A stretch of DNA of 64,000 bases from Longimicrobium sp. (GCA_036377595.1 DASUYB010000029.1:18942-82941), one strand, 5' to 3'. Shown: positions 8,990 to 18,546, counted from the stretch's first letter. Numbers and translations are program-made. The notes: generated from the sequence alone by a model not told the origin.

Positions 8990-10210
8990 ATGACAATGCG
9001 CTCTTCACCCATCCTCATCGCCCTCGCGCTCGCCGCGGCGACGCCGGTCTCGTCTCCCGCGCAGCAGACCGCGCCGCGCCGGCCGCAGCTTCCCGCGCAG
9101 GCAGACACGAACGACGCGTCGGCCTACTATCGCTTCGGGCTCGACCGCCTCTCGGCGGAGCCGCGGCAGGCGGCGGACGCGTTCTGGTGGGCGTCGCGGC
9201 TGGACCCGCACTGGGCCGACCCGCTGTACGCGCGCCGCGCGGCGCTGCTGATGGCCGACCGCCGACTGCTGCTGGGCTACTACGCCGGCGTGGAGAGCGT
9301 GTGGCGCGACCCCGGCGTGCAGCGCGCCGACTCGCTGGCCGCGCACGCGCTGGAGATGGACCCGTTCCTGTCGCGCAACCTCGAGGACGAGCTGGCGCGC
9401 GCGTACCTGGCCGCCGCCATCGACCGCGACACCCGCGGCGGCTCCACCTCCGACCGGCTGACCGACGTGGAGCTGCGGGTGGTGACGGACGAGATCCTGT
9501 CGCACCAGACCCCGGGCACGCGCGCCTGGCTGGCCGCGGCCGACGGGCAGCTGGAGACCGCGCTGCAGTTCTACGAGACGGCCATCCGCCAGGCGCGCTA
9601 CAAGAGCGACCTGTACGCCGACAAGGCGCGCGTGCTGGTGCAGCTCGGCCGCTTTCCCGAGGCGCTGGCGGCGCTGAGCTCCGCGGTCGCCGAGCGTACG
9701 CGCGAGGATAACCGCCGTCTCGTCGTGCTCTACAACTCCAAGGCGCACTTCCAGCAGACGGCGGGCGCCATCCACGCGCGGATCGGGCACGCCGACTCGG
9801 CGCGCGCGGCGTACGGCGCGGCGCTGCAGGAGGACCTGTCGTTCGCCTACGCGCACGCGCACCTGGCGGCGCTCTCCGTCGCCGCGGGCGACCAGGCCGG
9901 CGCGTTCGGCGAGCTGGAGCTGGCGGTGCAGATCCGTCCCAGCGACCCCGGCCTGCGCGTGGACGCGGCGACCGTCCTCGCCGCGGCGGGTCAGATCGAG
10001 AAGGCGGTGGAGCACCTGAAGCAGGCGGTGGAGCTGGATCCCTGGTACGCCGACCCGTACCTGATGCTGGGCCGCCTCCACGACGCCAGCGGCATGCGCG
10101 ACGACGCGGTGAAGTACTACCAGGGCTTCCTGGCCCACGCGGCCCTCCGGCACCCGCAGTACGCCTGGGCGCAGCAGCGTATCGCCGAGCTCCGCGCGGC
10201 GGCGCAGTGA
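8990..10210 (+). CDS. Secreted TPR-repeat protein, paralogue B
   Basis: Protein of 406 residues, full-length paralogue of the one at 6012. Signal peptide MTMRSSPILIALALAAATPVSSPAQ (residues 1-25, two adjacent starts ATG 8990 and 8996 possible; a TTG at 8987 is less likely). TPR-like helices run through the protein, with the clearest repeat near the end (EHLKQAVELDPWYADPYLM). It follows the S41 protease by 70 bases without a terminator-like hairpin, so the two may be cotranscribed. The duplication of the TPR gene around the protease suggests two adaptors for one enzyme, or a relic of tandem duplication. Confidence 0.8.
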   Translation: MTMRSSPILIALALAAATPVSSPAQQTAPRRPQLPAQADTNDASAYYRFGLDRLSAEPRQAADAFWWASRLDPHWADPLYARRAALLMADRRLLLGYYAGVESVWRDPGVQRADSLAAHALEMDPFLSRNLEDELARAYLAAAIDRDTRGGSTSDRLTDVELRVVTDEILSHQTPGTRAWLAAADGQLETALQFYETAIRQARYKSDLYADKARVLVQLGRFPEALAALSSAVAERTREDNRRLVVLYNSKAHFQQTAGAIHARIGHADSARAAYGAALQEDLSFAYAHAHLAALSVAAGDQAGAFGELELAVQIRPSDPGLRVDAATVLAAAGQIEKAVEHLKQAVELDPWYADPYLMLGRLHDASGMRDDAVKYYQGFLAHAALRHPQYAWAQQRIAELRAAAQ

Positions 10211-10225
10211 TCTGAAAAACGGGTC

Positions 10226-10306
10226 TCACACGGAGGGAACGGAGGAAACGGAGGAAGATCGGTTCCGCACCGTCATCCCTCCGTTCCCTCCGTTTCCTCC
10301 GTGTGA
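10226..10306. repeat. 9-base-period inverted repeat, element E copy 1
   Basis: Left arm: TCACACGGAGG followed by GAACGGAGGAAACGGAGG units; right arm the near-complement ending CCTCCGTGTGA. The middle (GATCGGTTCCGCACCGTCAT) is shared exactly with the copy at 57625. Located 15 bases after the TPR stop, it probably ends that transcript. Confidence 0.8.
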
Positions 10307-10570
10307 TTTCATTCTTTATGTGATCGGGAGATCGGCCGGCGGGTCGCGGTGGTGATACAAGGATTGTACAGGGAATCCGCGCGCGGGTGTTGCGCGCGGG
10401 CCACAGCGGCGGTTATCTGTTTCGGTGCGACCGCGTTGCGCGTCGCATCTCCCCCCGACCAACCATCATCCCCCCGCTCGCGGAGGTTTGTCTTTGCGCC
10501 GTCCGCCGACCCGCCGCCGCACCCGTATCCCCATCTCCCGTAACGTCGTTCGGCCGGCGGGGAGGCGCGG
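10307..10570. promoter_or_regulatory. Leader region of the xanthine dehydrogenase genes
   Basis: No gene seen. A small inverted repeat TACAA-GGA-TTGTA lies at 10356-10368, in an AT-richer patch about 200 bases before the xanthine dehydrogenase start. It could be an operator for a purine-responsive regulator, but nothing else supports this and no promoter elements could be fixed. Confidence 0.3.
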
Positions 10571-12712
10571 ATGATCGCGCGCGCCGTCGGCTCCAACGTG
10601 CCGCGCAAGGACGGCCAGGCGAAGGTCACCGGCGCCGCGAAGTACATCGACGACCTGCACTTCCCGGGGATGCTGCACGGGCGGACCATCCGCTCCACCG
10701 TCCCCCGCGGCACCATCCGCTCCATCCGCCCCGCCTTCGGCGCGGAGGACGGCTTCACCCTGGTCGACCACCGCGACGTGCCGGGGATGAACGCGGTGGC
10801 GATGATCGAGCTCGACCAGCCGTTCCTGGCCGAGACGGAGATCCGCCACCTCGCCGAGCCCATCCTCCTCCTCGCCCATGAGGACCGAGAGACGCTGCTG
10901 GCCGCCGAGGTGGAGATCGAGTACGACACGGTGCCGCCGCTCCTCGATCCCCGCGCGTCGGAGCGCGTCTTCAAGCACATCCGCATCGACAAGGGCGACG
11001 TGGACGCCGCGCTGGCCACGGCGGAGATCGTGATCGAGGGCGAGTACCGCACCGGCGCGCAGGAGCACGTCTACATCGAGACGAACGGCGTGATCGCCGT
11101 CCCCGTGGACGACGGCGGGATCACCGTCTACGGCTCGCTGCAGTGCCCGTACTACGTGCATAAGGCGCTCAAGGCGCTGCTCGCGCTCCCCGACGAGCGC
11201 GTGCGCGTGGTACAGACGGAGACGGGCGGCGGCTTCGGCGGCAAGGAGGAGTACCCGTCGCTGATCGCCGGGCACGCGGCGCTGCTGGCGATAAAATCCG
11301 GCTGCCCGGTGAAGATCGTATACGACCGGGTGGAGGACATGCTGGCGACGACCAAGCGCCACCCCTCCATCGTCCGCCACCGCACCGGCGTGACGCGCGA
11401 GGGGCGGCTGGTGGCGATGGACATCGAGGTGCTGCTCGACGGTGGCGCGTACTGCACGCTCTCGCCCGTGGTCCTGTCGCGCGGGTGCATCCACGCGGGC
11501 GGGCCGTACCGCTGCGACCACGTGCGCATCGACGGCCGCGCGGTGATGACGAACAGCCCGCCCAACGGCGCCTTCCGCGGCTTCGGCGCGCCGCAGACGC
11601 AGTTCGCCACCGAGGTGCACATGGAGCGCATCGCCGAGGCGCTGGGGATGGACCCCGTCGCCCTGCGCGAGCGGAACGCGCTCCGCCCCGGCGACACCAC
11701 GGCGACGGGGCAGGTGATGCAGGGCGACTGCTCGGCGATCGAGGTGCTGCACGAGACCGTGCGCCGCAGCGACTTCCATCGCAAGCGCGGGGAGTTCGCG
11801 GGAACGGGGCGGGGGATCGGGCTCGCGCTCTTCTTCCACGGCTCGGGCTTCACCGGCAGCGGCGAGGTGATGCTGAAGTCGCGCGCCGCGCTGGAGACGT
11901 GTGACCGCGGGGTCCGCATCCTCGTCGCATCTACGGAGATCGGGCAGGGGACGCGGACCATGCACGCGCAGATCGTGGCCGACGCGCTCGGCATCCCCTT
12001 CGACGACGTGGAGCCCGCGCAGCCCGACACCTTCGTCGTCCCCGACAGCGGCCCCACCGTGGCCTCCCGGACCTGCATGGTGGTGGGGGGGATCCTGCAG
12101 CGCTGCGGCGAGGACCTCCGGACGCAGCTGGGCGGCCTCCATCCCGCCGAGCACTTCCGCCGCTTCGGCCCCGTGCGCATCATCCGCGAGTACGAGAAGC
12201 CCGGCGACGTCACCTGGAGCGACGAGACCTACCGCGGCGACGCCTATCCGACGTACGGCTGGGGATGCGCGGTGGTGGAGGTGGAGCTCGACCCCGACAC
12301 CTTCGAGGCGCGCGCCACCTCCATCGTCACCGCGCAGGACGTGGGGAAGGCCATCCACCCCGTCCTCGTCCGCGGGCAGATCGAGGGCGGCACCGCGCAG
12401 GCGCTGGGGTGGGCGCTGAACGAGCGCGTGGTGACGCGCGACGGCGCGATGGCCAACGCGACGCTCACCAACTACACCATCCCCACCACGCTCGACACGC
12501 CGCGGATGGAGGTGGTGGTGATGGAGAACCTCAGCAAGCACGGACCTTTCGGCGCCAAAGGCGTGGGCGAGATGCCGATGGACGGCCCCGCCGCCGCCGT
12601 GGTGAACGCCGTCCGCCACCTGGGCCTGGACGTGCGCGAGATCCCCGCCGTCCCCGAGCTGCTGATGGACGCGCCCCGCATCGAGTCCGCCGCGGAGCCG
12701 GTGGCGGCCTGA
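10571..12712 (+). CDS. Xanthine dehydrogenase, molybdenum-binding subunit
   Basis: Catalytic subunit that hydroxylates hypoxanthine and xanthine to urate at a molybdopterin centre. 713 residues, the usual size for the stand-alone subunit; ATG preceded by GGGAGG. Visible family features: VTGAAKYIDD at the N-terminus, TGGGFGGKEE (about 220, cofactor contact), GAFRGFGAPQ (about 337), the EIGQGTRT segment near 455 and GAKGVGEMP close to the end with the glutamate expected to be the catalytic base. The FeS and FAD subunits follow at 13546 and 13992, and the rest of the urate and allantoin pathway lies downstream, so purine rather than CO or aromatic substrates is the best call. A repeat element and a gene of unknown function separate it from its partners. 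Confidence 0.88.
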   Translation: MIARAVGSNVPRKDGQAKVTGAAKYIDDLHFPGMLHGRTIRSTVPRGTIRSIRPAFGAEDGFTLVDHRDVPGMNAVAMIELDQPFLAETEIRHLAEPILLLAHEDRETLLAAEVEIEYDTVPPLLDPRASERVFKHIRIDKGDVDAALATAEIVIEGEYRTGAQEHVYIETNGVIAVPVDDGGITVYGSLQCPYYVHKALKALLALPDERVRVVQTETGGGFGGKEEYPSLIAGHAALLAIKSGCPVKIVYDRVEDMLATTKRHPSIVRHRTGVTREGRLVAMDIEVLLDGGAYCTLSPVVLSRGCIHAGGPYRCDHVRIDGRAVMTNSPPNGAFRGFGAPQTQFATEVHMERIAEALGMDPVALRERNALRPGDTTATGQVMQGDCSAIEVLHETVRRSDFHRKRGEFAGTGRGIGLALFFHGSGFTGSGEVMLKSRAALETCDRGVRILVASTEIGQGTRTMHAQIVADALGIPFDDVEPAQPDTFVVPDSGPTVASRTCMVVGGILQRCGEDLRTQLGGLHPAEHFRRFGPVRIIREYEKPGDVTWSDETYRGDAYPTYGWGCAVVEVELDPDTFEARATSIVTAQDVGKAIHPVLVRGQIEGGTAQALGWALNERVVTRDGAMANATLTNYTIPTTLDTPRMEVVVMENLSKHGPFGAKGVGEMPMDGPAAAVVNAVRHLGLDVREIPAVPELLMDAPRIESAAEPVAA

Positions 12713-12748
12713 GGATCTCACGGGCGGAGATGCTCGTGACGCGAGCGG

Positions 12749-12935
12749 TGTCATCCTGAGGGAGCGCCGCACCGCGCCCCGGTCGGCGCCGAATCAGAGC
12801 GCGACCGAAGGATCTGCTCGACCCACGGAGATGCCGGTACTTCGGGCAGATCTCGAGGTGGCCCGGCAAGATCCTTCGGGCGCGGCAAGCATCGGTGCGG
12901 ACGCGCGTTACGGCGCCCGCGCCCTCAGGATGACA
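12749..12935. repeat. 187-base element with GTCATCCTGAGG inverted ends, copy 1
   Basis: Begins TGTCATCCTGAGG and ends CCTCAGGATGACA, perfect 13-base terminal inverted repeats. The interior contains AAGGATCTGCTCG and AAGATCCTTCGG in opposite orientations. A 194-base relative is at 19926 and a diverged one at 36490. It has no coding capacity and looks like a miniature inverted-repeat element or a structured intergenic repeat. It lies between two xanthine dehydrogenase genes. Confidence 0.75.
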
Positions 12936-13037
12936 TCCGACGGGGTGTCGCGCGTCCGGACCCTCTCCGGACGATGTCGGAGACGGCTTCCGGTGCGCGA
13001 TAATCCGTGGTTCGGACACAGTTTCCCCGAGGACAGC

Positions 13038-13514
13038 ATGAGCGACCCGTTGATGGAGATCCCGGAGCCGGCACGGTCGGAGCTCTTCGCGCTGTCCACC
13101 ACCATCATGCCGCCGGCCCGGCAGCTCCTGGAGAACAACCACGCGATCTTCCCCTTCGGCATCGAGCTGCGCGCCGACGGCAGCAGCGGCGTGCTGATGA
13201 CGGGGCTGACGGAGGAGGAAGAGCAGGACCCCGCCGCCAGCCGCGAGCTGCTGCGCGAGCTGGTGCGCCGCAAGGCCGCCGAGGGCACCGTCCGCGCCGC
13301 CGCCATCGCCTTCGACACCCGGACGCTGCAGGCCGAGGCCGACGTGGCGCTCGACGCCGTCTGCGTGAGCCTGGAGCACGTCGACGGCCACGCGCTGGAC
13401 GTCTTCGTCCCCTTCAAGAAGGGCTGGTTCGGCTACAGCTACCGCAACATCTTCATGCTCGGCGCCTCCTGCCGCATCTTCGCCCCCGCCGCCGCCGCGG
13501 AGAACGGCCGGTGA
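13038..13514 (+). CDS. Unrecognised protein within the xanthine dehydrogenase cluster
   Basis: Protein of 158 residues, ATG preceded by GAGGA six bases upstream. No signal peptide or membrane segment. It is acidic and helical in the first half (TEEEEQDPAASRELL near 55-70) and ends in a beta-rich part with VFVPFKKGWFGYSYRN around 130-145. No motif for cofactor or metal is visible and I do not recognise the family. It sits 31 bases before the FeS subunit and so is probably cotranscribed. A maturation or accessory role for the dehydrogenase is possible from position only. Confidence 0.7.
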   Translation: MSDPLMEIPEPARSELFALSTTIMPPARQLLENNHAIFPFGIELRADGSSGVLMTGLTEEEEQDPAASRELLRELVRRKAAEGTVRAAAIAFDTRTLQAEADVALDAVCVSLEHVDGHALDVFVPFKKGWFGYSYRNIFMLGASCRIFAPAAAAENGR

Positions 13515-13545
13515 CGGTGCGATCCACATCTCCATCCACGACCTG

Positions 13546-13991
<446 letters not shown>

Positions 13992-13995
<4 letters not shown>

Positions 13996-14813
13996 AGACC
14001 GCCGTCACCCCCCTCACCCTCCTGCAGCCCGGGACACTGGCCGACGCGCTGGCCATGCTGCGCGACGAGGGCCCGCTGGTGCCGCTGGCCGGCTGCACCG
14101 ACGTGTACGTGACGCTGAACTTCGGCACCCAGCCCGCGACGCGCTTCGTCGATCTCTGGGGATTGGACGAGCTGCGCGGGATCGCGGAGATGGACGGCGG
14201 CGTGCGCGTGGGCGCGCTGGCGACGCACACGGAGCTGCAGCGCTCGCCGCTGATCCGGGAGCGCCTGCCGATCCTGGTCGACGCATGCAGCCAGGTGGGC
14301 GGCGTGCAGATCCAGAACCGCGGCACGCTGGCCGGCAACGTGGCCAACGCCAGCCCCGCGGGCGACACGCTGCCCGTGCTGGCGGTGGCCGAGGCTATCG
14401 TCGTGCTGCGCAGCGCGGAGGACGAGCGGCGCGTGCCCTTCACCGGCTTCTACACGGGCTACCGGGCGACGGTGATGCGTCCCGACGAGCTGATCGTGGC
14501 CATCGAGATCCCGCGCGTGGACGGCGCGCAGTGGTTCCGCAAGGTCGGCACGCGCGCCGCGCAGGCCATCAGCAAGGTGGTGATGGCCTGCGTGCGCGGC
14601 GATCAGCCCCGCGTCGCGCTGGGCAGTGTCGCGCCGACGGTGGTCCGCCTCCCCGGCACCGAGGCCGCCCTCGCCCGCGGCGCGGGGATCGACGAGGCGC
14701 GGCGCATCCTCATGGACGAAGTCACCCCCATCGACGACCTCCGCTCCACCGCCGACTACCGCAAGCGCGTCTGCGCCAACCTGCTGGCGCGCTGGTGGAC
14801 GGAGACTTCCTAG
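13992..14813 (+). CDS. Xanthine dehydrogenase, FAD-binding subunit
   Basis: 273-residue FAD subunit that passes electrons to NAD+. The GTG start overlaps the FeS subunit stop. Visible features: the VPLAGCTDVYV loop (about 28-38, FAD diphosphate contact), NRGTLAGNVANASPAGD (about 108-124, the second FAD loop) and the C-terminal CO-dehydrogenase flavoprotein domain (about 170-270). It completes the molybdenum-FeS-FAD enzyme encoded from 10571. Confidence 0.92.
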
Positions 14814-14829
14814 CCGCGGAGCGTTCGGG

Positions 14830-15426
14830 ATGCAGCCGCCGCCTCCGCTCCAGCCGGAGCCGCTCACGCTGCGCGAGGCGCGGGCCCGCTTCTTCGCCGA
14901 GCACGGCTTCGACGCGGACGGCGGCTACGGCAAGCGCTGGTTCCGGATCGAGACACGACCCATCCCCATCTACCTGCCAAACCTCGCATCACGCGTTGCG
15001 GCGGTTAAGCTCCACGACCTCCATCACATCGCCACCGGCTACGGCACCGACTGGCGCGGCGAGGCGGAGATCGGCGCCTGGGAGGTGGCCGGCGGGTGCG
15101 GCCGGTACTGGGCGGCGTGGCTGCTGAACTTCGGCGCGTTCGTGATCGGGCTGGTCATCGCGCCGCGGCGGACGTACCGCGCGTTCGTGCGCGGGCGGCA
15201 CAGCAGGAACCTGTACGGCGGCCGCTTCCACGATTCGCTGCTGGACGAGACGGTGGGCGCGCTACGTGGGAGGCTGCAGCTCGATCGGCGGATCAACGAC
15301 GCTTCGCCGGGAGATGTGGCTGCGTTCGCGGGATGGAGCGCGGTGGTGACCGCGTATCACGTGGCGGGCGTGGCGGTTGGGCTAGCGGTGATATACATGC
15401 TTTTCCGCTGGCTGCGCAGGCATTAA
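14830..15426 (+). CDS. Coq4-like membrane-associated protein
   Basis: Protein of 198 residues, 16 bases after the xanthine dehydrogenase FAD gene. Near residues 64-80 it has HDLHH, eleven residues, then Glu, which matches the HDxxH-x11-E metal site of the ubiquinone-biosynthesis protein Coq4. Three hydrophobic segments follow (about 95-117, 158-178, 180-192), which Coq4 itself does not have to this extent. Bacterial Coq4-like proteins are poorly known; recent work on yeast Coq4 points to oxidative decarboxylation of the quinone ring. The link to purine breakdown is unclear and may be chance. ATG chosen at 14830; no strong ribosome site. Confidence 0.6.
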   Translation: MQPPPPLQPEPLTLREARARFFAEHGFDADGGYGKRWFRIETRPIPIYLPNLASRVAAVKLHDLHHIATGYGTDWRGEAEIGAWEVAGGCGRYWAAWLLNFGAFVIGLVIAPRRTYRAFVRGRHSRNLYGGRFHDSLLDETVGALRGRLQLDRRINDASPGDVAAFAGWSAVVTAYHVAGVAVGLAVIYMLFRWLRRH

Positions 15427-15489
15427 GTATGGGAAGGAGGATGGCGCCTCTCGCTACCGGAACCCAGATCTCGCGCGAAATCCTGCACT

Positions 15490-16182
15490 ATGAAGATCGT
15501 CTGCCCCTCGTGCCACGTGCCGGTGGCCGCCGAAGACGTGGAGCTGTCCACCGGGCTGGCCAAGTGCCGCACCTGCAACAATGTCTTCCGCTTCAGCGAC
15601 CTCCCCGGGCTGGCGCCCTCGGCGGCGCGGCCACGCCCGCCGATCGAGAAGCCGCGCAGCGTGATCGCCACCGACGCGAACGGCGAGCTGACGCTGCAAT
15701 ACCGGTGGTTCTCGTGGAAGTACGCCTTCCTGGCCGTCTTCTGCATCATCTGGGACGGGTTCCTGGCGTTCTGGTACACGATCGCCTTCAACATGGGGAA
15801 CCCGCTGCTGATCCTCTTCCCCATCCTGCACGTGCTGGTGGGGATCTTCATCACCTACGCGACGATCGCCGGATTCGTGAACACCACATCGGTGCGGATC
15901 GACGGCACCCGGCTGCGCGTGCACCATCACCCGCTGCCGTGGGGCCGCCCCGTGGACCTGGGCATTGTCGAGGTGAAGCAGCTCTTCTGCGAGCAGAAGG
16001 TCTCGCAGACCCGCAACGGCGTGTCGGTCACGTATAACCTGAACGCGCTGATGCACGACGGCACGCGGAAGAAGATCCTCTCCAACCTCGACACGCCCGA
16101 GCTGCCGCTGTACCTGGAGCAGCACGCCGAGGCCTGGCTCCGGATGCGCGACGAGCCCGTGATCGGCGAGTTGGCGCGATAA
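15490..16182 (+). CDS. Zinc-ribbon membrane protein
   Basis: Protein of 230 residues. Residues 5-30 form a zinc ribbon, CPSCHVP then CRTC, of the MJ0042/FYDLN-like type. A Pro-rich linker leads to two membrane helices (about 78-100 and 105-130), with a C-terminal soluble part of about 95 residues that resembles a PH-like beta domain (RIDGTRLRVHHHPLPWG). No catalytic residues are seen. Function unknown; the architecture is that of a small membrane sensor. A strong hairpin follows at 16215. Confidence 0.75.
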   Translation: MKIVCPSCHVPVAAEDVELSTGLAKCRTCNNVFRFSDLPGLAPSAARPRPPIEKPRSVIATDANGELTLQYRWFSWKYAFLAVFCIIWDGFLAFWYTIAFNMGNPLLILFPILHVLVGIFITYATIAGFVNTTSVRIDGTRLRVHHHPLPWGRPVDLGIVEVKQLFCEQKVSQTRNGVSVTYNLNALMHDGTRKKILSNLDTPELPLYLEQHAEAWLRMRDEPVIGELAR

Positions 16183-16214
16183 AACGGAAGTGCGGAAGTG
16201 CGTGAGTGCGAAGT

Positions 16215-16242
16215 GCGCCGGCTCCCGAGTGGGAGCCGGCGC
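16215..16242. terminator. Bidirectional terminator between convergent genes
   Basis: A perfect 12-base stem (GCGCCGGCTCCC with its complement) and a 4-base loop GAGT, placed between the zinc-ribbon gene (+) and the hypothetical gene at 16270 (-). It is preceded by short GTGCGGAA-type repeats (16189-16214). Confidence 0.7.
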
Positions 16243-16269
16243 ATCTTCATCCGGTTTCGGAGAATCCCT

Positions 16270-16884
16270 TCACGGCGGCGAGGGATGTCCTTCGACGCGG
16301 ACCATCTCGGTCAGGCGGGCCAGTGCCTCGGTCCGAGGGTCGCCGAGCGAAAAGTAGCCGTGCGGACCCCTGCCGTCGTTCCCGGGATCCGGCTCGCTGG
16401 CCACGGAGCGGAGGAGCGCTATGGCGGCTGCGCGTTCCGCCTGGAGGGGCAGCTGGTCGAGAATGGGGCTGCGGACGTCCGCGTGCGCTGTTGAATGGTA
16501 GATTCGCGCAAGGCGATGTACGACTCCCGGTATCGGCATACGGTTACCGCCACGCTCTCCGGCGAACGCAATTTCGTATGCGGCATAAACTCGCACACGC
16601 TTATCGGGATTCGAAACGACCAGATGCTCCAGGCGATCCAGCAGCGAGTCCTTTCGGGCCGTGTGGGACGCTGATAGTCGGGCGATCTCGAACATGATTT
16701 CGGATCCGAGGTTGTTCGCAGCGTTTGCGCGAACACCTGCCTCGAAGCGGGACACGATGCTGTCGAGCGGCCATGTTCGCGCCGCGATCACCCGTACGCC
16801 TTGGGCTGGAAGGGACTTGGAGGCGACGAGCAGTGAAAGCAATCCCAAGGCACAGCAGCGCAGCGCGAGAGCCCGTTTGTCCAT
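16270..16884 (-). CDS. Secreted helical-repeat protein of unknown function
   Basis: Protein of 204 residues with an N-terminal signal (MDKRALALRCCALGLLSLLVASKSLPAQ). The rest is alpha-helical with spacing like HEAT repeats: residues 60-160 have repeated pairs of helices broken by Pro/Asp turns (for example NPDKRVRVYAAYEIAF). No catalytic motif. It follows the larger lipoprotein at 16891 by six bases on the same strand, so the two are almost certainly one operon. Confidence 0.7.
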   Translation of the reverse strand: MDKRALALRCCALGLLSLLVASKSLPAQGVRVIAARTWPLDSIVSRFEAGVRANAANNLGSEIMFEIARLSASHTARKDSLLDRLEHLVVSNPDKRVRVYAAYEIAFAGERGGNRMPIPGVVHRLARIYHSTAHADVRSPILDQLPLQAERAAAIALLRSVASEPDPGNDGRGPHGYFSLGDPRTEALARLTEMVRVEGHPSPP

Positions 16885-16890
16885 GCTGCC

Positions 16891-18546
16891 TCAGTCGTTT
16901 CGGTAGTGGCTCAAGAACGTTCCTTCCCGAGCGTAATAGCCGTAGTAGATCCCTGAATAGTTTCCGGTGACGATCGTTCCACCGTTGAGAAGATCCTGGG
17001 TAGCTTCATCTACCATCTTCGCACGCGGGAAAAATCCGCGTCGGACATCCTCGACGAATGTGCCCCAATTGATAGTGTTAACGCCGATCATCCGATCCAG
17101 ATAGATCATCAGGTCGTTTGCCGGATCCACTGCGGCATCGTAAGCAGCCGAGTAGTGGCCGTTGTGACCCGTGCTCCCATAGCCCTCGTGGTTGTGTACC
17201 CCCCGGATATAACCCTCGGGGTCGACTCCCTGGCAGAGCGTGAACTGATACCAATTGATCAGGTTGGTGCTGCATGAACGCTGGTTCAGGCCCAGCCGCA
17301 ACAGGGGAACCTGAGGAGCGTCCGGCCGCAGGCCGACGTTGACCGACGATTCTCGCTTGATGTTCAGCCGGGCAGATTCGATGTAGTGGAACCCCTGGTT
17401 CGGTCCGCTCTGAACCGTTCTGGCGACAAAGCCGTCGCCCGCGGGCGAGTATGAGTCCGGCTGCACGAAGCGCTTGGTCTCCGCACAACTCGCTGCGCCT
17501 TGCGGCAGGTTGATGCCGTTCGAGCCGCCTTGATCCGGCGTACCCCAGTAGGAGCACTGTACGCCGGTGTTTTCGCTGAAGACGGATTCGGCGTTCCGGG
17601 CCCAGCTCCATCCCCGATCAGTCACCATGAAGCTGGACACGATCTCCCGCGCGCCGCTCCCGTCGTCGAAGCGGACGGTCACCGTCCCTCCGACCACTGC
17701 CGTACCCGACCACGTCACCACCGGATCCAGGTTCTGGGAGGTGTTCCCATCCGCGTCCACGAACGTCCACGAGTGCACGACGAGATTCGCTTCTCCCTGC
17801 TTTGCGGTGTTGATGGAGCAACTGACGGTGCCGCCGCGCTGAACCGAGGCGGTGCAGGCGAGCGTCCCGGAGTTGTTGTACTCGCACGTGTAGCACGGCC
17901 CGTCGCCGCCACCCGGGGTGTCGGTACCGATCGTCGTCTCGCCGGGCGGAGGGGCGGGTTCCGGCGGCGGCGGAGGAGGCGGGGCGGGCTTGGAGATCGC
18001 GATGATCTCGTCCAGGCCGAAGCAGGTCTTGTTCTCGTCGTAGAGGTCGCCCACCTGCGAGTCGCACGGGTCCCCATTGACGGAGGTGGCCATCGTCGTC
18101 ACCGTGCCGGTACGATCGGGGGTATGCGTCACCGTGTATCGCACATCCTTCGGCACGCGCAGCCACTGCTCCAGGAACCGGACGCCCGTTTGGGTGCGCG
18201 GGATGAGGCAGTTGGCGACGTACACGGGTTCCTCTCCTGGATTCTGCAGACGCAGCCGGTACTTCAGCGTACTGCCGTCGGCCGCCAGCGCTGTGGCCGG
18301 GAAGTGAAGCTCTCGGCGGGTGTAGCGATAGCGATAAAGGGGAGTCCGCACAGCTTCGCTGATATAGCAGCCGTAAGGACTCTCCGACTCACTGGCGGCC
18401 GCGCGAAGCTGCGGGCGGGCCGGTTGGGAGGCGGGCACCGACGAGGTGAACGGTTCGTCCGTGCAGGCCGAAAGTGCCGCCGCCAACGCGAGGGTGAGGA
18501 GGCGCAGAGCGCTCGTTCCGGCTGCCGCTGGTGAGAGAGTCGCCAT
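16891..18546 (-). CDS. Large lipoprotein of unknown function
   Basis: Protein of 551 residues. The N-terminus is a signal with lipobox LAAALSAC (Cys28). After a Ser/Ala linker comes a beta-rich segment (55-170), a long proline tract near 190-205 that acts as hinge, then two beta-sandwich-like regions rich in Cys (CYTCEYNNSG around 217) and a Tyr/Gly-rich C-terminus. Base composition is lower in GC than neighbours in the last third. Eight or more cysteines in the mature part suggest disulfides. No catalytic motif is visible. It is upstream of, and six bases from, the secreted helical-repeat gene. Confidence 0.75.
   Translation of the reverse strand: MATLSPAAAGTSALRLLTLALAAALSACTDEPFTSSVPASQPARPQLRAAASESESPYGCYISEAVRTPLYRYRYTRRELHFPATALAADGSTLKYRLRLQNPGEEPVYVANCLIPRTQTGVRFLEQWLRVPKDVRYTVTHTPDRTGTVTTMATSVNGDPCDSQVGDLYDENKTCFGLDEIIAISKPAPPPPPPPEPAPPPGETTIGTDTPGGGDGPCYTCEYNNSGTLACTASVQRGGTVSCSINTAKQGEANLVVHSWTFVDADGNTSQNLDPVVTWSGTAVVGGTVTVRFDDGSGAREIVSSFMVTDRGWSWARNAESVFSENTGVQCSYWGTPDQGGSNGINLPQGAASCAETKRFVQPDSYSPAGDGFVARTVQSGPNQGFHYIESARLNIKRESSVNVGLRPDAPQVPLLRLGLNQRSCSTNLINWYQFTLCQGVDPEGYIRGVHNHEGYGSTGHNGHYSAAYDAAVDPANDLMIYLDRMIGVNTINWGTFVEDVRRGFFPRAKMVDEATQDLLNGGTIVTGNYSGIYYGYYAREGTFLSHYRND

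Noticed and set aside
10226..10306. Insertion-sequence end, suggested by TCACACGG inverted arms
   Set aside because: No transposase or target duplication; the copy at 57625 is only the same 81-base hairpin.
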